Shown one piece after another: positions 43,774 through 53,265 of a stretch of 64,000 bases of DNA. This DNA comes from Pseudomonas migulae NBRC 103157 (lineage in GTDB: Bacteria; Pseudomonadota; Gammaproteobacteria; Pseudomonadales; Pseudomonadaceae). The notes below the pieces were generated by a model. That model saw only the letters and a program-made list of their open reading frames with translations, ran no database searches and was not told the origin of the DNA. The position numbers were made by a program, and so were the translations under genes. Every line of letters begins with the position of its first letter. The stretch's first letter is position 1. The DNA is taken from positions 24,621 through 88,620 of the forward strand of contig NZ_BDAG01000032.1 in NCBI RefSeq assembly GCF_002091715.1, given 5' to 3'.

Positions 43774-44181
43774 ATGAAAGCTTCGGGTAACACCTACCCG
43801 GTACAGTTTTCAGTCAAACGTGCCGCAGATCCCGACCAGCGAATGGAGCTGCTTGGAACCGTGGTTGATTCGGGCCAAGGCAAGGTGTTCGGCTGGATCG
43901 CCAAACTCAACGAAGTCGCCAACAGCGCCACGGTTAAACGCTTCCCTCAGTTGGAAGCACAGGCCGATGCCGATCAGGAATTTCAGGTGTCGGGATATTC
44001 GAATGGCACGGGTGCCGGGGGGACCTATAGCTGCGGTCCGTTGAAAAGCGCCTTCATCCCCGAAAGAAGCAAAGTTTACCTGGTGGAGTTCCAGTTCATT
44101 GGCTCGCGTTGCGAACAGCATGTTTACGATGTCACCCAGCCTGATCAACGTATTTCCGTGACGAGCGTACCCGCGGTGTGA
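43774..44181 (+). CDS. Hypothetical protein, possibly 5'-truncated
   Basis: From ATG 43774 (AAGGTC upstream) 135 residues are read, with FSVKRAADPDQRMELLGTVV, GYSNGTGAGGTYSCGPLKSA and a second Cys in GSRCEQHVYDV. The two cysteines suggest an exported protein with a disulfide, but no signal peptide is found. The same frame stays open upstream to 43705 (TTG 43723) and reads sensibly as TVDAQHAKVIMKASGN. The gene may therefore have lost its signal sequence in the rearrangement that also affected the divergent RES gene. A terminator follows. Confidence 0.6.
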   Translation: MKASGNTYPVQFSVKRAADPDQRMELLGTVVDSGQGKVFGWIAKLNEVANSATVKRFPQLEAQADADQEFQVSGYSNGTGAGGTYSCGPLKSAFIPERSKVYLVEFQFIGSRCEQHVYDVTQPDQRISVTSVPAV

Positions 44182-44208
44182 AAGGGATTTATCTATTGCT
44201 CACGCGAT

Positions 44209-44239
44209 AAAACGGGCGACCCAAAAGGTCGCCCGTTTT
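44209..44239. terminator. Bidirectional terminator
   Basis: AAAACGGGCGACC and GGTCGCCCGTTTT form a perfect 13-base stem with a four-base loop; the A and T ends give a U tract in either direction. Confidence 0.9.
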
Positions 44240-44430
44240 CATTCACTCCGCAACCTGCGCTGGCAATACAGGTGTCGTTGCCGTATTGCGAAAAAAACAA
44301 GAACTCCTGCGCCCAAATGCAGCCATAGCCTTAAGAACGCTAATTCTTGAATCCGGCAATGGCGCAGTTCTTCAGCCACTCGCCCAATCACGGATTCCAG
44401 ACCGCATGGCGGACCCCGTGAGGGCATTTG

Positions 44431-45621
44431 ATGAACCCACATCTGAACTTCGGCATTGAAGAGGAATACTTCATCACTGACCTGCGCACCCGACGCATGT
44501 CGGAGGACCCGCCCGGCGCAGCGATTGAGGCGTGCAAGGCTGAGCTGAGCCCGTGCTTTGCCTATGAGATGTTCAAAGGGCAAGTTGAAGTCGCTTCGCC
44601 GATTTTTACCGACGTTGCGCAAGCCGCGGAGTACTTGGGCACCGCTCGCCAAACCTTGCGACAAACGCTTGATCCCTATGGCCTGGGATTGCTCAGTGTC
44701 GGCAGCCACCCGCTGGCGGACTGGCGCCTGCAACAGGCCACGGAGCAGGATCATTTTCTTCAACTGTTCGAAGACTACCAGCGCGTGGCCCGGTGCAGTC
44801 TGCTGTCCGGTCTTCACGTGCATGTTGAAGTGCCGGGGCATCTGGATCGAATACAGGTGATGAACGAAGTCTTGCCGTGGCTGCCATTTTTGCTGGCCTT
44901 GAGCAGTTCATCACCGTTTTGGGACGGCGCCGACAGCGGCTTTGCGAGCTACCGGCAAACGGCCTGTGATGAATGGCCGCGGATGGGCGTTCCGGAGTTC
45001 CTTGAAGATCAAGCCGCCTATGACGCTTACGTTGCGCTGCTGATGCGTACCGGGACTGTTCGGCAGGCTGGCGATATCTGGTGGGGTTTGCGGCCGGCGG
45101 CGAAGTATCCGACCCTGGAGTTGCGGATGACGGATGCCTGTCCACGCCTGGATGATGCGTTGTGCATCGCCTCGTTCTTTCGACTGGTGGTGGCGTATGC
45201 CATGGATCAACCGCGTCCCGGTTCTGCCTATTCACAAACATCCCAATGGATTCTCAAGGAGAACCGCTGGCGGGCGAAACGCTACGGAACTCGGGCGTCG
45301 TTCATTATTGAAGGCTACGACCGGCCGTTCTCCATTAAGCAGTGGCTGTTCATGGCTGAACAGATGTTGGGCGATGCTGCGCGAACATTGGGCGCAGAGT
45401 CGGTTTTTGCTCACATCAGGCAAATGCTTCGTGAAGGAACCAGTGCGCAGCGACAACTTGGCGTCTACGAGCGAGCGTTGCGCAGAGGGGAGGATGTTCA
45501 GGCTGCACTGTCGCAAGTGGTGGACGAGTTGCTGATGGAAACGTCGCAAGCGCCATCTTTCGATCAAAGGATCCCCGGCAGCGGCAATCCCGGCAGGGCG
45601 TTGACACGACAGGTGATCTGA
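44431..45621 (+). CDS. Carboxylate-amine ligase, YbdK/GCS2 family
   Basis: The 396-residue product belongs to the glutamate-cysteine ligase type 2 family. The N-terminal FGIEEEYFITD carries the metal-binding Glu cluster. GLHVHVEVPG, GIRP-like WGLRPAAKYPTLELRMTDACP and ENRWRAKRYG are also typical. E. coli YbdK has weak gamma-glutamylcysteine synthetase activity; the natural substrates of most members are unknown. ATG 44431 follows GAGGG. It is monocistronic, between a terminator and a small-protein gene. Confidence 0.87.
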   Translation: MNPHLNFGIEEEYFITDLRTRRMSEDPPGAAIEACKAELSPCFAYEMFKGQVEVASPIFTDVAQAAEYLGTARQTLRQTLDPYGLGLLSVGSHPLADWRLQQATEQDHFLQLFEDYQRVARCSLLSGLHVHVEVPGHLDRIQVMNEVLPWLPFLLALSSSSPFWDGADSGFASYRQTACDEWPRMGVPEFLEDQAAYDAYVALLMRTGTVRQAGDIWWGLRPAAKYPTLELRMTDACPRLDDALCIASFFRLVVAYAMDQPRPGSAYSQTSQWILKENRWRAKRYGTRASFIIEGYDRPFSIKQWLFMAEQMLGDAARTLGAESVFAHIRQMLREGTSAQRQLGVYERALRRGEDVQAALSQVVDELLMETSQAPSFDQRIPGSGNPGRALTRQVI

Positions 45622-45738
45622 TCCGTATTTTTCTGCGTGATCTGCATCTGTTACGCATCAGGCCTGCGCCTCACAATGACAGCACGGTCCGCATTCGCAG
45701 TAGCCCTTGCACCGCATTCTCATTCCGTAGGAGGCTCC

Positions 45739-45822
45739 ATGGCCAAGATGTCCCTTTTCCTGGGTGGTTTTCTGCTTTTAACCCTTTTGATCGGTGCCCT
45801 GGCGACGATCTCTCCCACTTAG
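45739..45822 (+). CDS. 27-residue single-helix membrane peptide
   Basis: ATG with GTAGGAGG seven bases upstream opens a frame of 27 codons: MAKMSL, then a run of about 18 hydrophobic residues (FLGGFLLLTLLIGALATI) and SPT. The strong ribosome site, immediate stop, position in a 267-base gap and following terminator argue for a real small membrane protein. No function can be given. Confidence 0.6.
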   Translation: MAKMSLFLGGFLLLTLLIGALATISPT

Positions 45823-45840
45823 TCCGTTTTGCCAGTCGGC

Positions 45841-45872
45841 AAAAAGCACAACGCCTCCACTTGGGAGGCGTT
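45841..45872. terminator. Terminator for katG (bidirectional stem)
   Basis: AACGCCTCC and GGAGGCGTT form a nine-base stem with a five-base loop. Read on the minus strand it is followed by TGTGC and TTTTT, 17 bases after the katG stop. Confidence 0.8.
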
Positions 45873-45888
45873 GCAGTTTTCAGCCGTG

Positions 45889-48144
45889 TTACTTCAGATC
45901 AAACCGATCCAGATTCATCACCTTCGTCCACGCCGCCACAAAGTCCTTCACAAACTTCTCCTTCGAATCGCTGCTGGCATAGACCTCAGCCAGCGCGCGC
46001 AACTGAGCATTCGAACCGAAGACCAGATCGACCCGCGTGCCGGTCCATTTCAATTCGCCGGTTTTGCGATCGCGTCCTTCAAACTCCTCGCTAGTCTCTG
46101 AGGTCGGTTTCCATTCCACGCCCATGTCCAGCAGGTTCTTGAAGAAGTCGTTGGTCAACGCCTCTGGTTGCTTCGTGAAGACACCATGCTTCGTTTGCCC
46201 GACGTTGGTGTTCAACACCCGCAAGCCGCCGATCAGCGCGGTCATTTCCGGCGCACTGAGGGTCAGTTGTTGTGCCTTGTCGATCAACAGATGCTCGGCC
46301 GGAACGCGGTAGCGGGTTTTGAGGTAGTTGCGGAAGCCGTCGGCGATGGGTTCGAGGAAGCCGAAGGATTCCACGTCGGTCTGTTCTTGCGAGGCGTCCG
46401 TGCGCCCCGGTGTGAACGGCACTGTGACGCTGTGACCGGCATTTTTTGCGGCTTGTTCGACACCGGCGCTGCCGGCCAGCACGATCAGGTCCGCCAGCGA
46501 GATTTTCTTGCCGCTGTTGTTGAACTCGTTCCGAATGCTTTCGAGTTTCGCCAGCACGTTGGCCAGTTGTTCAGGCTGGTTGGCTTGCCAGGACTTCTGC
46601 GGTTCCAGGCGCAGGCGACCGCCGTTGGCGCCGCCGCGCTTGTCGGAGCCACGGAAGGACGAAGCCGCTGCCCAGGCCGTTGATACCAGCTGCGAAACGC
46701 TGAGGCCCGAGGCGAGGACTTTGCTCTTGAGCGCGGCCACGTCGCCATCGCTGACCAGTGGATGGTCGACTTTCGGAATCGGGTCTTGCCACAGCAGTTC
46801 TTCGCTGGGCATTTCCGGGCCGAGGTAGCGGGAGAGGGGACCCATGTCGCGGTGGATCAGCTTGAACCAGGCGCGGGCGAAGGCGTCGGCGAGCTGATCG
46901 GGGTTCTGCAGGAAGCGCCGCGCAATCGGCTCATAGATCGGATCGAAGCGCAGGGCCAGGTCCGAGGTCAGCATCGTGGGGTTGCGCCGTTTCGACGGGT
47001 CGTGTGCATCCGGAATGGTCCCGGCGCCAGCGCCGTTTTTTGCGACCCACTGGTTTGCGCCGGCCGGGCTTTTGCTCAGCTCCCACTCGAAGCCGAACAG
47101 GTTTTCCAGGTAGTTGTTGCTCCACCGGGTGGGCGTGGTGGTCCAGGTAACCTCCAGCCCGCTGGTGATGGTGTCCGGGCCTTTACCGGTGCCAAAGTTG
47201 TTTTTCCAGCCAAAGCCCTGTTGTTCGAGGCCGGCCGCTTCAGGCTCGGGACCAACATTATCGGCAGGCCCGGCGCCGTGGGTTTTACCGAAGGCATGGC
47301 CGCCGGCAATCAGCGCCACGGTTTCTTCGTCGTTCATGGCCATGCGGCCGAAGGTTTCGCGGATGTCCAGGGCCGAAGCGACGGGATCGGGATTGCCCTC
47401 CGGACCTTCCGGGTTCACATAGATCAGGCCCATCTGCACGGCGGCCAGTGGATTTTCCAGATTGCGCCCCTGATCGGTACGGCTGTCCTCATTTCTACCG
47501 GGCTCGGCCACGAGTGGAACATCGCCGGGGGCTTGCACGGGTTTTTGCGCCTTGTCGTAGCGGGTGTCGCCACCCAGCCATTTGTTTTCCGAACCCCAGT
47601 AAACGTCTTCATCCGGTTCCCAGACGTCGGCACGGCCACCGGAAAAACCGAAGGTCTTGAAGCCCATGGATTCCAGTGCGACGTTGCCGGTCAGGACGAT
47701 CAGGTCTGCCCAGGAAATGTTGTTGCCATACTTTTGCTTGATCGGCCACAGCAGCCGGCGCGCCTTGTCCAGGCTGACGTTGTCCGGCCAACTGTTGAGC
47801 GGGGCGAAGCGCTGTTGACCGGAACCGGCACCGCCACGCCCGTCACCGGTGCGGTACGTGCCTGCTGCGTGCCACGCCATGCGAATGAACAGCGGGCCAT
47901 AGTGACCGAAGTCTGCCGGCCACCAGTCTTGCGAATCGGTCATCAATGCAGTCAAGTCTCGCTTGACCGCCGCAAAGTCGAGTTTTTTGAACGCTTCGGC
48001 GTAGTTGAAGCCCTCGTCCATGGGGTCAGACAGGGACGAATGCTGGTGCAGGATCTTCAGATTCAGTTGGTTCGGCCACCAGTCGCGGTTGGTCGTGCCA
48101 CCGCCAGCGGCGTGATTGAACGGGCATTTCGATTCGTTTGCCAT
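45889..48144 (-). CDS. katG: Catalase-peroxidase
   Basis: The 751-residue bifunctional haem enzyme destroys hydrogen peroxide. The distal-site residues Arg88, Trp91 and His92 are in IRMAWHAAGTYR. The proximal His is in LIAGGHAFGKTHGAG, and the Trp-Tyr-Met adduct region is recognisable (GLIYVNPEGPEGNPDP contains the Tyr). The C-terminal duplicated domain is complete. It has no signal peptide. A normal length and an own terminator indicate a single-gene unit, usually under OxyR control; I could not identify an OxyR site by eye. Confidence 0.96.
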   Translation of the reverse strand: MANESKCPFNHAAGGGTTNRDWWPNQLNLKILHQHSSLSDPMDEGFNYAEAFKKLDFAAVKRDLTALMTDSQDWWPADFGHYGPLFIRMAWHAAGTYRTGDGRGGAGSGQQRFAPLNSWPDNVSLDKARRLLWPIKQKYGNNISWADLIVLTGNVALESMGFKTFGFSGGRADVWEPDEDVYWGSENKWLGGDTRYDKAQKPVQAPGDVPLVAEPGRNEDSRTDQGRNLENPLAAVQMGLIYVNPEGPEGNPDPVASALDIRETFGRMAMNDEETVALIAGGHAFGKTHGAGPADNVGPEPEAAGLEQQGFGWKNNFGTGKGPDTITSGLEVTWTTTPTRWSNNYLENLFGFEWELSKSPAGANQWVAKNGAGAGTIPDAHDPSKRRNPTMLTSDLALRFDPIYEPIARRFLQNPDQLADAFARAWFKLIHRDMGPLSRYLGPEMPSEELLWQDPIPKVDHPLVSDGDVAALKSKVLASGLSVSQLVSTAWAAASSFRGSDKRGGANGGRLRLEPQKSWQANQPEQLANVLAKLESIRNEFNNSGKKISLADLIVLAGSAGVEQAAKNAGHSVTVPFTPGRTDASQEQTDVESFGFLEPIADGFRNYLKTRYRVPAEHLLIDKAQQLTLSAPEMTALIGGLRVLNTNVGQTKHGVFTKQPEALTNDFFKNLLDMGVEWKPTSETSEEFEGRDRKTGELKWTGTRVDLVFGSNAQLRALAEVYASSDSKEKFVKDFVAAWTKVMNLDRFDLK

Positions 48145-48617
48145 GTGCGAGCTACCTTTTGGTCGTGTTCTTCCGGCTATCGGGCCCGGAGCGGGCGTTA
48201 AATAGCGACGAGCGAGATCAAGACACAGGCTGCAGGGCCAGCAGTTGGATCAACTGATTGTGTGACCACACGGAATTCTGAACAGCGGCAATCAGGTTGC
48301 CTGCGCGGTGACCCACGGGCGGCCTAGTCAAGCTTCGGGCTCATTCCTGTCTCCTTTCCAGCGCTAATCCGGCCGGCTTATGACGCCAGCGCAGACTAAG
48401 GTTAGACCCGAGTCGGGAAGTCAGCTAATAGGTGGAGTGTTACGCGTCGATAGGCAGAATCTTTCACGGCAACCCTTGAGATGGCCTGCTCGATCAGTCA
48501 CTGCAATTGCGCGATCAGGCCGGTTCGGTAAACCGGCAACTGACGCAGTTCCGGGACTGAGATCAACCCCCGGAGGCTACGTCGGGATCTTCCTCCATAG
48601 CCTCCGAACGCCTTTGG
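48145..48617. other. 473-base gap between katG and the OprD gene
   Basis: This stretch contains the katG promoter side and the 3' flank of the OprD-like gene. I see no REP, tRNA or credible ORF in it; short open frames here lack ribosome sites and family features. Confidence 0.5.
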
Positions 48618-49925
48618 TCAAAGCAGCGGAATGCTGTAGCTGACGATCAGGCGGTTCTGGTCCTGGTTTCGGCTCGCTTCACTGTTGGACTTGCCGTTGC
48701 GCCAGCCAAACCCGACGCCCTTGAGCGCCCCGGACTGAATCGCGTAATCCAGGCCGATATCCCGTTCCCATTCCTTTTGTGTTCCGCCAGTGGCGGTCTT
48801 GATGTTGTCGCCGCTGAGGTAGATGACCGACGCCTTCAGACCGGGCACGCCCACCCCCGCAAAGTCATACGCATACTGCCCGAAAGCGGTACGTTCACCC
48901 GCGCGGGTGAAGGTCTGGATCAGGCGGTCGGTGTACAGGTAAAGACTGGCGCCGCCGGCACCTTTGTCCGGCAGGTTGCCCTGGCTGAGTTGGGTAAAGT
49001 TGCTGCCACTGGAAACGCTTTGGTAGCCAGCAGTGACGGCATGGGCGCCGGCGGTGTAAATCAGTGCGGCGCTCCAGGTCCGGTTATCGATTTCGCCATC
49101 GGCGCCTTCGGTGTAGCCGCTGATTCGGTAGCCTGAAGTGCCCGAGCTGTTCGCTCCGGACGAATCGGTCTTGAAGTAGCGCAGGTCGGTTTTCAGCGAT
49201 TGATTGTCCGAGATCGTCAGCGTGTGCATCAGGCCGAAAAATTGCTGGGTGTAGTAGTCGTCGAGGTTGGCGTAGTAATACTGGGCGGTCAGGTCCTTGG
49301 TGATTTTCCAGTCGCCGCCGGCGAAGTCGAACGCATTGCTTTCACGGGTGCCACCCGTGGCCGCGAGCCCGGTCTGATCACTTGAACCTCGGCCAGTTGC
49401 ATGTTCAATGCGGCCACCGGTGAGGGTCAGGTCCTTGAACTCGCCCGAGGTGATCTGCCCGCCTTCAAAAGTCTGGGGCAGCAGGCGGCCATCGTTGGCC
49501 ACCAGGATCGGCAGTTTCGGCATCAGCGTGCCGAGGCGCAGTTCGGTTTTCGAAATTTTGACCTTGCCGGTCAACCCGAGCCGGCTCCACTCGTCGACCG
49601 CGCGGTTGTCACTGTCCGATGGAATCATGCTGCTGCCGACGTGGCGTCCTTTGCCGCTGTCCAGGGTGATCCCCATCAGGCCCAATGCATCGACACCAAA
49701 ACCGACCATGCCGTCGGTGTAGCCCGACTTGAAGTCGAGCATGAAACCCTGCGCCCACTCTTCCGTTTTCGAAGGGGCGGCCGGGCCGTCGCGGTTGTCG
49801 TTGTTGAAGTAGAAATTTCTCATCCCCAAGGTGGCTTTGCTGTCACTCAGGAAGTCGGCGTGCGCCTGGGTGCTGAGTGCAATGGCGCCCAGCGCCAGGG
49901 TTACAACCGTGTTCGTGTTGCTCAT
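48618..49925 (-). CDS. OprD-family outer membrane porin
   Basis: The 435-residue product starts at the ATG preceded by GGGGCG and has a signal peptide ending in AHA. Mature OprD features follow: DFLSDSKATLGMRNFYFNND, EEWAQGFMLDFKSGYTDGMVGFGVDALG, and alternating beta-strand segments to the C-terminal RLIVSYSIPLL. OprD/OccD-OccK porins admit specific carboxylates or basic amino acids. As the last gene of the long minus-strand catabolic run it probably admits that pathway's substrate through the outer membrane. Confidence 0.9.
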   Translation of the reverse strand: MSNTNTVVTLALGAIALSTQAHADFLSDSKATLGMRNFYFNNDNRDGPAAPSKTEEWAQGFMLDFKSGYTDGMVGFGVDALGLMGITLDSGKGRHVGSSMIPSDSDNRAVDEWSRLGLTGKVKISKTELRLGTLMPKLPILVANDGRLLPQTFEGGQITSGEFKDLTLTGGRIEHATGRGSSDQTGLAATGGTRESNAFDFAGGDWKITKDLTAQYYYANLDDYYTQQFFGLMHTLTISDNQSLKTDLRYFKTDSSGANSSGTSGYRISGYTEGADGEIDNRTWSAALIYTAGAHAVTAGYQSVSSGSNFTQLSQGNLPDKGAGGASLYLYTDRLIQTFTRAGERTAFGQYAYDFAGVGVPGLKASVIYLSGDNIKTATGGTQKEWERDIGLDYAIQSGALKGVGFGWRNGKSNSEASRNQDQNRLIVSYSIPLL

Positions 49926-49999
49926 GTAGAACGCCCCTATTTTTTGTAATTTGAATTCAGGAGGGTGGCTCCCGCCGTGACAGGCGGGAGCGTGAGGCT

Positions 50000-50572
50000 T
50001 CAGATACCCAGCACGTTGGCCCCGATGCACGGATCGATGCCGCGTTCCAGACGACGCTGATGGACGATCACCGTGATTTCCATCGAACCGGTGGTGACTT
50101 CGAAGTCGAGGATATGGCCGCCGTAGGCCTGGAACGTGGCGTCACCGGCTACGCCGTGCATATGGATCGAAGGCTGATCGTTCTTCCACGCCACCGAGCC
50201 GGTGATGCTCGCCATCTCGACGCTGTTCAAGGTCTTGGCGTCGAAGTCCTTTTTGTCCTTGTTCCAGAAACCGAACTTCACGTTGCCGAAACCGATACCC
50301 GTGATGGACGCGCTGGGAATCTTCTCGGCAATGGCCAGTTTGGTCAGTTCCTTGAACGCGTTGTCGCCCATGCGCAGCACCATGAGGTAACCGGTGGGGG
50401 TTTTGGTGTAGCGCGGTGTGGCTTCAGTGGCACATTGCATGGGCGATGTCGTCGCGGTGGGGGTGGTTTCGGCAACGGCCAGTTGAGTACCTGCGGTGGT
50501 GATCATCACGGCGGCGGTCACGGCCAGCACCAGTTTGCAAAAGCGGTGTTTCGGGTGACGTTGAACTTGCAT
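50000..50572 (-). CDS. Exported PPC/DUF296-domain protein
   Basis: The 190-residue protein has a long signal peptide (LVLAVTAAVMITTAGTQLAVA) and then a PPC (plant and prokaryote conserved, DUF296) domain. The metal-binding histidine pattern is IHMHGVAGD and the flanking strands are ITGIGFGNVKFGFWN and TGSMEITVIV. Cytoplasmic relatives are linked to DNA-binding AT-hook proteins in plants, but bacterial PPC proteins are thought to be enzymes or binding proteins. Here export points to a periplasmic function next to the porin and transporter genes. Confidence 0.75.
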   Translation of the reverse strand: MQVQRHPKHRFCKLVLAVTAAVMITTAGTQLAVAETTPTATTSPMQCATEATPRYTKTPTGYLMVLRMGDNAFKELTKLAIAEKIPSASITGIGFGNVKFGFWNKDKKDFDAKTLNSVEMASITGSVAWKNDQPSIHMHGVAGDATFQAYGGHILDFEVTTGSMEITVIVHQRRLERGIDPCIGANVLGI

Positions 50573-50696
50573 GAGACTTCCTCTGTTTTTGTTGTTGTGT
50601 GGGTGCAGCGGTTTTCGGGACGAGCGAATCCGGCGCCTGTGTTCAACAGGCGCGGAAGGTGTGGCTATCAGTGGGTGTCAGTTGAAGCGCGTTGAC

Positions 50697-52274
50697 CTAC
50701 AGCGCATCGCGGCGGCTGGTGCCGTCAACCAGTCGGGCAATGCCCAGCGGGTTACTGTTTTTCAGGGCGTCCGGCAGCAGGCTGTCGGGACAGTTCTGGA
50801 AACACACCGGCCGCAGGAAACGATCGATCGCCAACGTCCCGACCGAAGTGCCGCGTGCATCCGATGTCGCCGGGTACGGCCCGCCGTGCACCATGGCGTC
50901 GCAGACTTCGACCCCGGTGGGATAACCGTTGAACAGCACGCGGCCGACTTTCTGTTCCAGCAGGGCCAGCACGTCGCCCAGCGTGGCGACTTCCGAATCC
51001 TCGACAATCAGCGTTGCAGTCAACTGACCGCGCAAACCGTGCAGTGCCAGGATCAACTCGGCGTGGTCAGCGACCTCCACGACGAGGGTGGTCGGGCCGA
51101 ATACTTCTTCCTGAAGCAACACATCGCCATTGATCAACAGGCTGGCGTCGGCCTTGAACAGTTGCGGCCTTGCCTGATTGCCCAGTTGCTCGGAGCCGGC
51201 CAGGTGCGTGATGCCGGGGTGGGCGCGCAGGTTGTCCAGGCCATGGCAGTAGCTTTTCAGTGCGCCGGCGTTGAGCATGGTTTGCGCCGGTTGCTCGTTC
51301 ATCAAACTGGCGAAGCGTTCAAGGAACGCCGTGAACTCCGGCGAGCGAATGCCCAGCACCAAACCGGGGTTGGTGCAGAACTGGCCCGCGCCCAGCACCA
51401 CGGAAGCGCTCAGCTCGGCGGCGATCTTTTCGCCGCGAGCCTTGAGGGCTTCGGGCATCAGCAATACCGGGTTGATGCTGCTCATCTCGGCGAACACCGG
51501 GATCGGTTGAGGGCGCGCCGCAGCCATGTCGCACAAGGCGCGGCCGCCGCGCAACGAACCAGTGAAACCGACCGCCTGAATGGCCGGATGCTTGACCAGC
51601 GCTTCACCGACGCTGCCGTAAAGCAGGCTGAACACACCTTCGGGCATGCCGGTTTTTCGCGCTGCGCGAGTGATTGCATCGGCCACGTAATCGGCCGTGG
51701 CCATGTGGCCGCTGTGGGCCTTGAACACTACCGGGCAACCGGCGGCGAGGGCGGAAGCGGTGTCGCCGCCGGCGGTGGAGAAGGCCAGCGGAAAGTTGCT
51801 GGCGCCGAACACCGCGACCGGACCGAGCCCGGTGCGGTACTGACGCAGATCGGGACGGGGCAACGGCTGACGGTCGGGCAGCGCACGGTCGATGCGTGCG
51901 CCGTAGAAATCACCCCGGCGCAACATCGTGGCGAACAGGCGCATCTGGCCGCTGGTGCGTGCTCGTTCACCTTGGATGCGCCCGGCGGGCAGGGCGGTTT
52001 CCCGGCACACGAGGGCGATGAACGATTCATCCAGAGCGTCGAGCTCTGTGGCGATGGCATCGAGAAAACCGGCGCGGCGAGCGGCCGACAGGTTGCGAAA
52101 GGTCGGGTACGCCGTGGCCGCCGCTTGGGCTGCCGCATTCACTTCCTCGATTGTCGCCTGATGGAAGCGATACGGCAGTGCTTCGCCGGTGTTGGCGTCG
52201 TGGCTTTGCAAGGTGGTCGTACCCTGTGCCGAGCGTGCGCCGGCGATGTAGTTGTGGCCTGAAACTTCAAACAT
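50697..52274 (-). CDS. Aldehyde dehydrogenase, 2-ketoglutarate-semialdehyde type
   Basis: The 525-residue product resembles the NADP-type 2,5-dioxopentanoate dehydrogenases that end sugar-acid and hydroxyproline pathways. VFGASNFPLAFSTAGGDTAS, FKAHSGHMATADYVADAI, FTGSLRGGRAL with the catalytic Glu in VFAEMSSINPV, and the nucleophilic Cys in GAGQFCTNPGL are all present. The N-terminal DANTGEALPYRFHQAT is also typical of this branch. In this operon it probably oxidises the semialdehyde that arises after lactone opening and CoA-independent steps. Confidence 0.87.
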   Translation of the reverse strand: MFEVSGHNYIAGARSAQGTTTLQSHDANTGEALPYRFHQATIEEVNAAAQAAATAYPTFRNLSAARRAGFLDAIATELDALDESFIALVCRETALPAGRIQGERARTSGQMRLFATMLRRGDFYGARIDRALPDRQPLPRPDLRQYRTGLGPVAVFGASNFPLAFSTAGGDTASALAAGCPVVFKAHSGHMATADYVADAITRAARKTGMPEGVFSLLYGSVGEALVKHPAIQAVGFTGSLRGGRALCDMAAARPQPIPVFAEMSSINPVLLMPEALKARGEKIAAELSASVVLGAGQFCTNPGLVLGIRSPEFTAFLERFASLMNEQPAQTMLNAGALKSYCHGLDNLRAHPGITHLAGSEQLGNQARPQLFKADASLLINGDVLLQEEVFGPTTLVVEVADHAELILALHGLRGQLTATLIVEDSEVATLGDVLALLEQKVGRVLFNGYPTGVEVCDAMVHGGPYPATSDARGTSVGTLAIDRFLRPVCFQNCPDSLLPDALKNSNPLGIARLVDGTSRRDAL

Positions 52275-52305
52275 GTTGGACTCCTGATGAGCTGTTCAAA
52301 TCGGG

Positions 52306-53265
52306 TCACGCGAGGCGGTAAAGGCGCCGGGCGTTGTCATGAAACAGGGACAGCCGCTCGGTCAGGGAACGCTCCCTGACGATGGTTTTGAAACCGTCGA
52401 ACACTTCGCTGAGACTGTTCACCACGCCATCGACCGGGTAATTGCTGGCAAAGGCGCAGCGGCTGACGTCGAAGATCGAAATCGCGTCGTTCACTACCTC
52501 GCGATTCGCCTCGACCGGCCATGCCTCGCCCGGGATGCAGATGCCGGAAATCTTCAGCGCGACGTTCGGTTCGCGTGCCAGCAGCGCGAGGTTTTCACGC
52601 CAGCCGGCCAAACCCTCTGCCGAACGATCTGCCGGCAGTGCGGTGTGATTGACCACGATGGTCGTGTCGGGAAAGTCCCGGGCCAGTTCGGCGGCTTCCG
52701 CCAGATGCCACCACGGCGCCTGCAACTCGAAGTGCAGGCCGTTTTCGGCCAGTCGGGCGTAACCGTCGCGCCAGCGCGGATCGCGCATGGAGCCGGGTTC
52801 GGCGAAATCTTCACGCCAGGCCTCACGGCTGGTCACCGTTGGCTTGTGGCGTATACCGCGCACCAGCGGGTGATCGCCGTACAGCCGCAGCAGATCGAAA
52901 GCGTCCTCGCGATCAAGCCAGGCCTGCGCAACCATGGCGCCCAGGGTGGATTCGGTTTTCGCCAGCGACTCGACAAACCTCACTTCTTCAAATGGCGTCG
53001 TCGGGTCCCATTCACCCTCGATCACCACCGTCTGCACGACATGATGGCTGCCGGTGAGCCGGTGATAGTCTGCCGGCAGGAAATTGCGGCAGATGGACGA
53101 ATAATCGCCATATCGAAACGGTCGCAACGGGCGGTCGTTCAACCACGGGTAGTAATGGGTTTCGATGTCGAAATAGTGTTGATGCGCATCGACGATGGGC
53201 AAGTCCGCATCATCGCCGCTGGCCAGAAAACGCGCGCGCCAATCGAGGGCGGACAGGTTATCCAT
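52306..53265 (-). CDS. Amidohydrolase-family (TIM-barrel) lactonase-like protein, copy A
   Basis: The 319-residue product starts at the ATG with GGAGG upstream, overlapping the stop of the preceding gene by eight bases. It is an amidohydrolase_2 protein: VDAHQHYFD at the N-terminus, VVNHTALPADRSAEGLAGW in the middle, and FASNYPVDGV near the end. Relatives hydrolyse lactones such as L-fuconolactone or 4-sulfomuconolactone, or decarboxylate. It is a paralogue of the gene just upstream; both share PWLND/PWLQDD, FLPADY/FLPDAF and the ERSLT end. Confidence 0.85.
   Translation of the reverse strand: MDNLSALDWRARFLASGDDADLPIVDAHQHYFDIETHYYPWLNDRPLRPFRYGDYSSICRNFLPADYHRLTGSHHVVQTVVIEGEWDPTTPFEEVRFVESLAKTESTLGAMVAQAWLDREDAFDLLRLYGDHPLVRGIRHKPTVTSREAWREDFAEPGSMRDPRWRDGYARLAENGLHFELQAPWWHLAEAAELARDFPDTTIVVNHTALPADRSAEGLAGWRENLALLAREPNVALKISGICIPGEAWPVEANREVVNDAISIFDVSRCAFASNYPVDGVVNSLSEVFDGFKTIVRERSLTERLSLFHDNARRLYRLA

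Noticed and set aside
46762..48201. 479-codon plus-strand frame opposite katG
   Set aside because: It is an antisense shadow of katG with no start signal or domain.
50571..52262. 563-codon plus-strand frame opposite the aldehyde dehydrogenase
   Set aside because: It is His/Gln/Arg-rich shadow composition; the minus-strand gene has all catalytic motifs.
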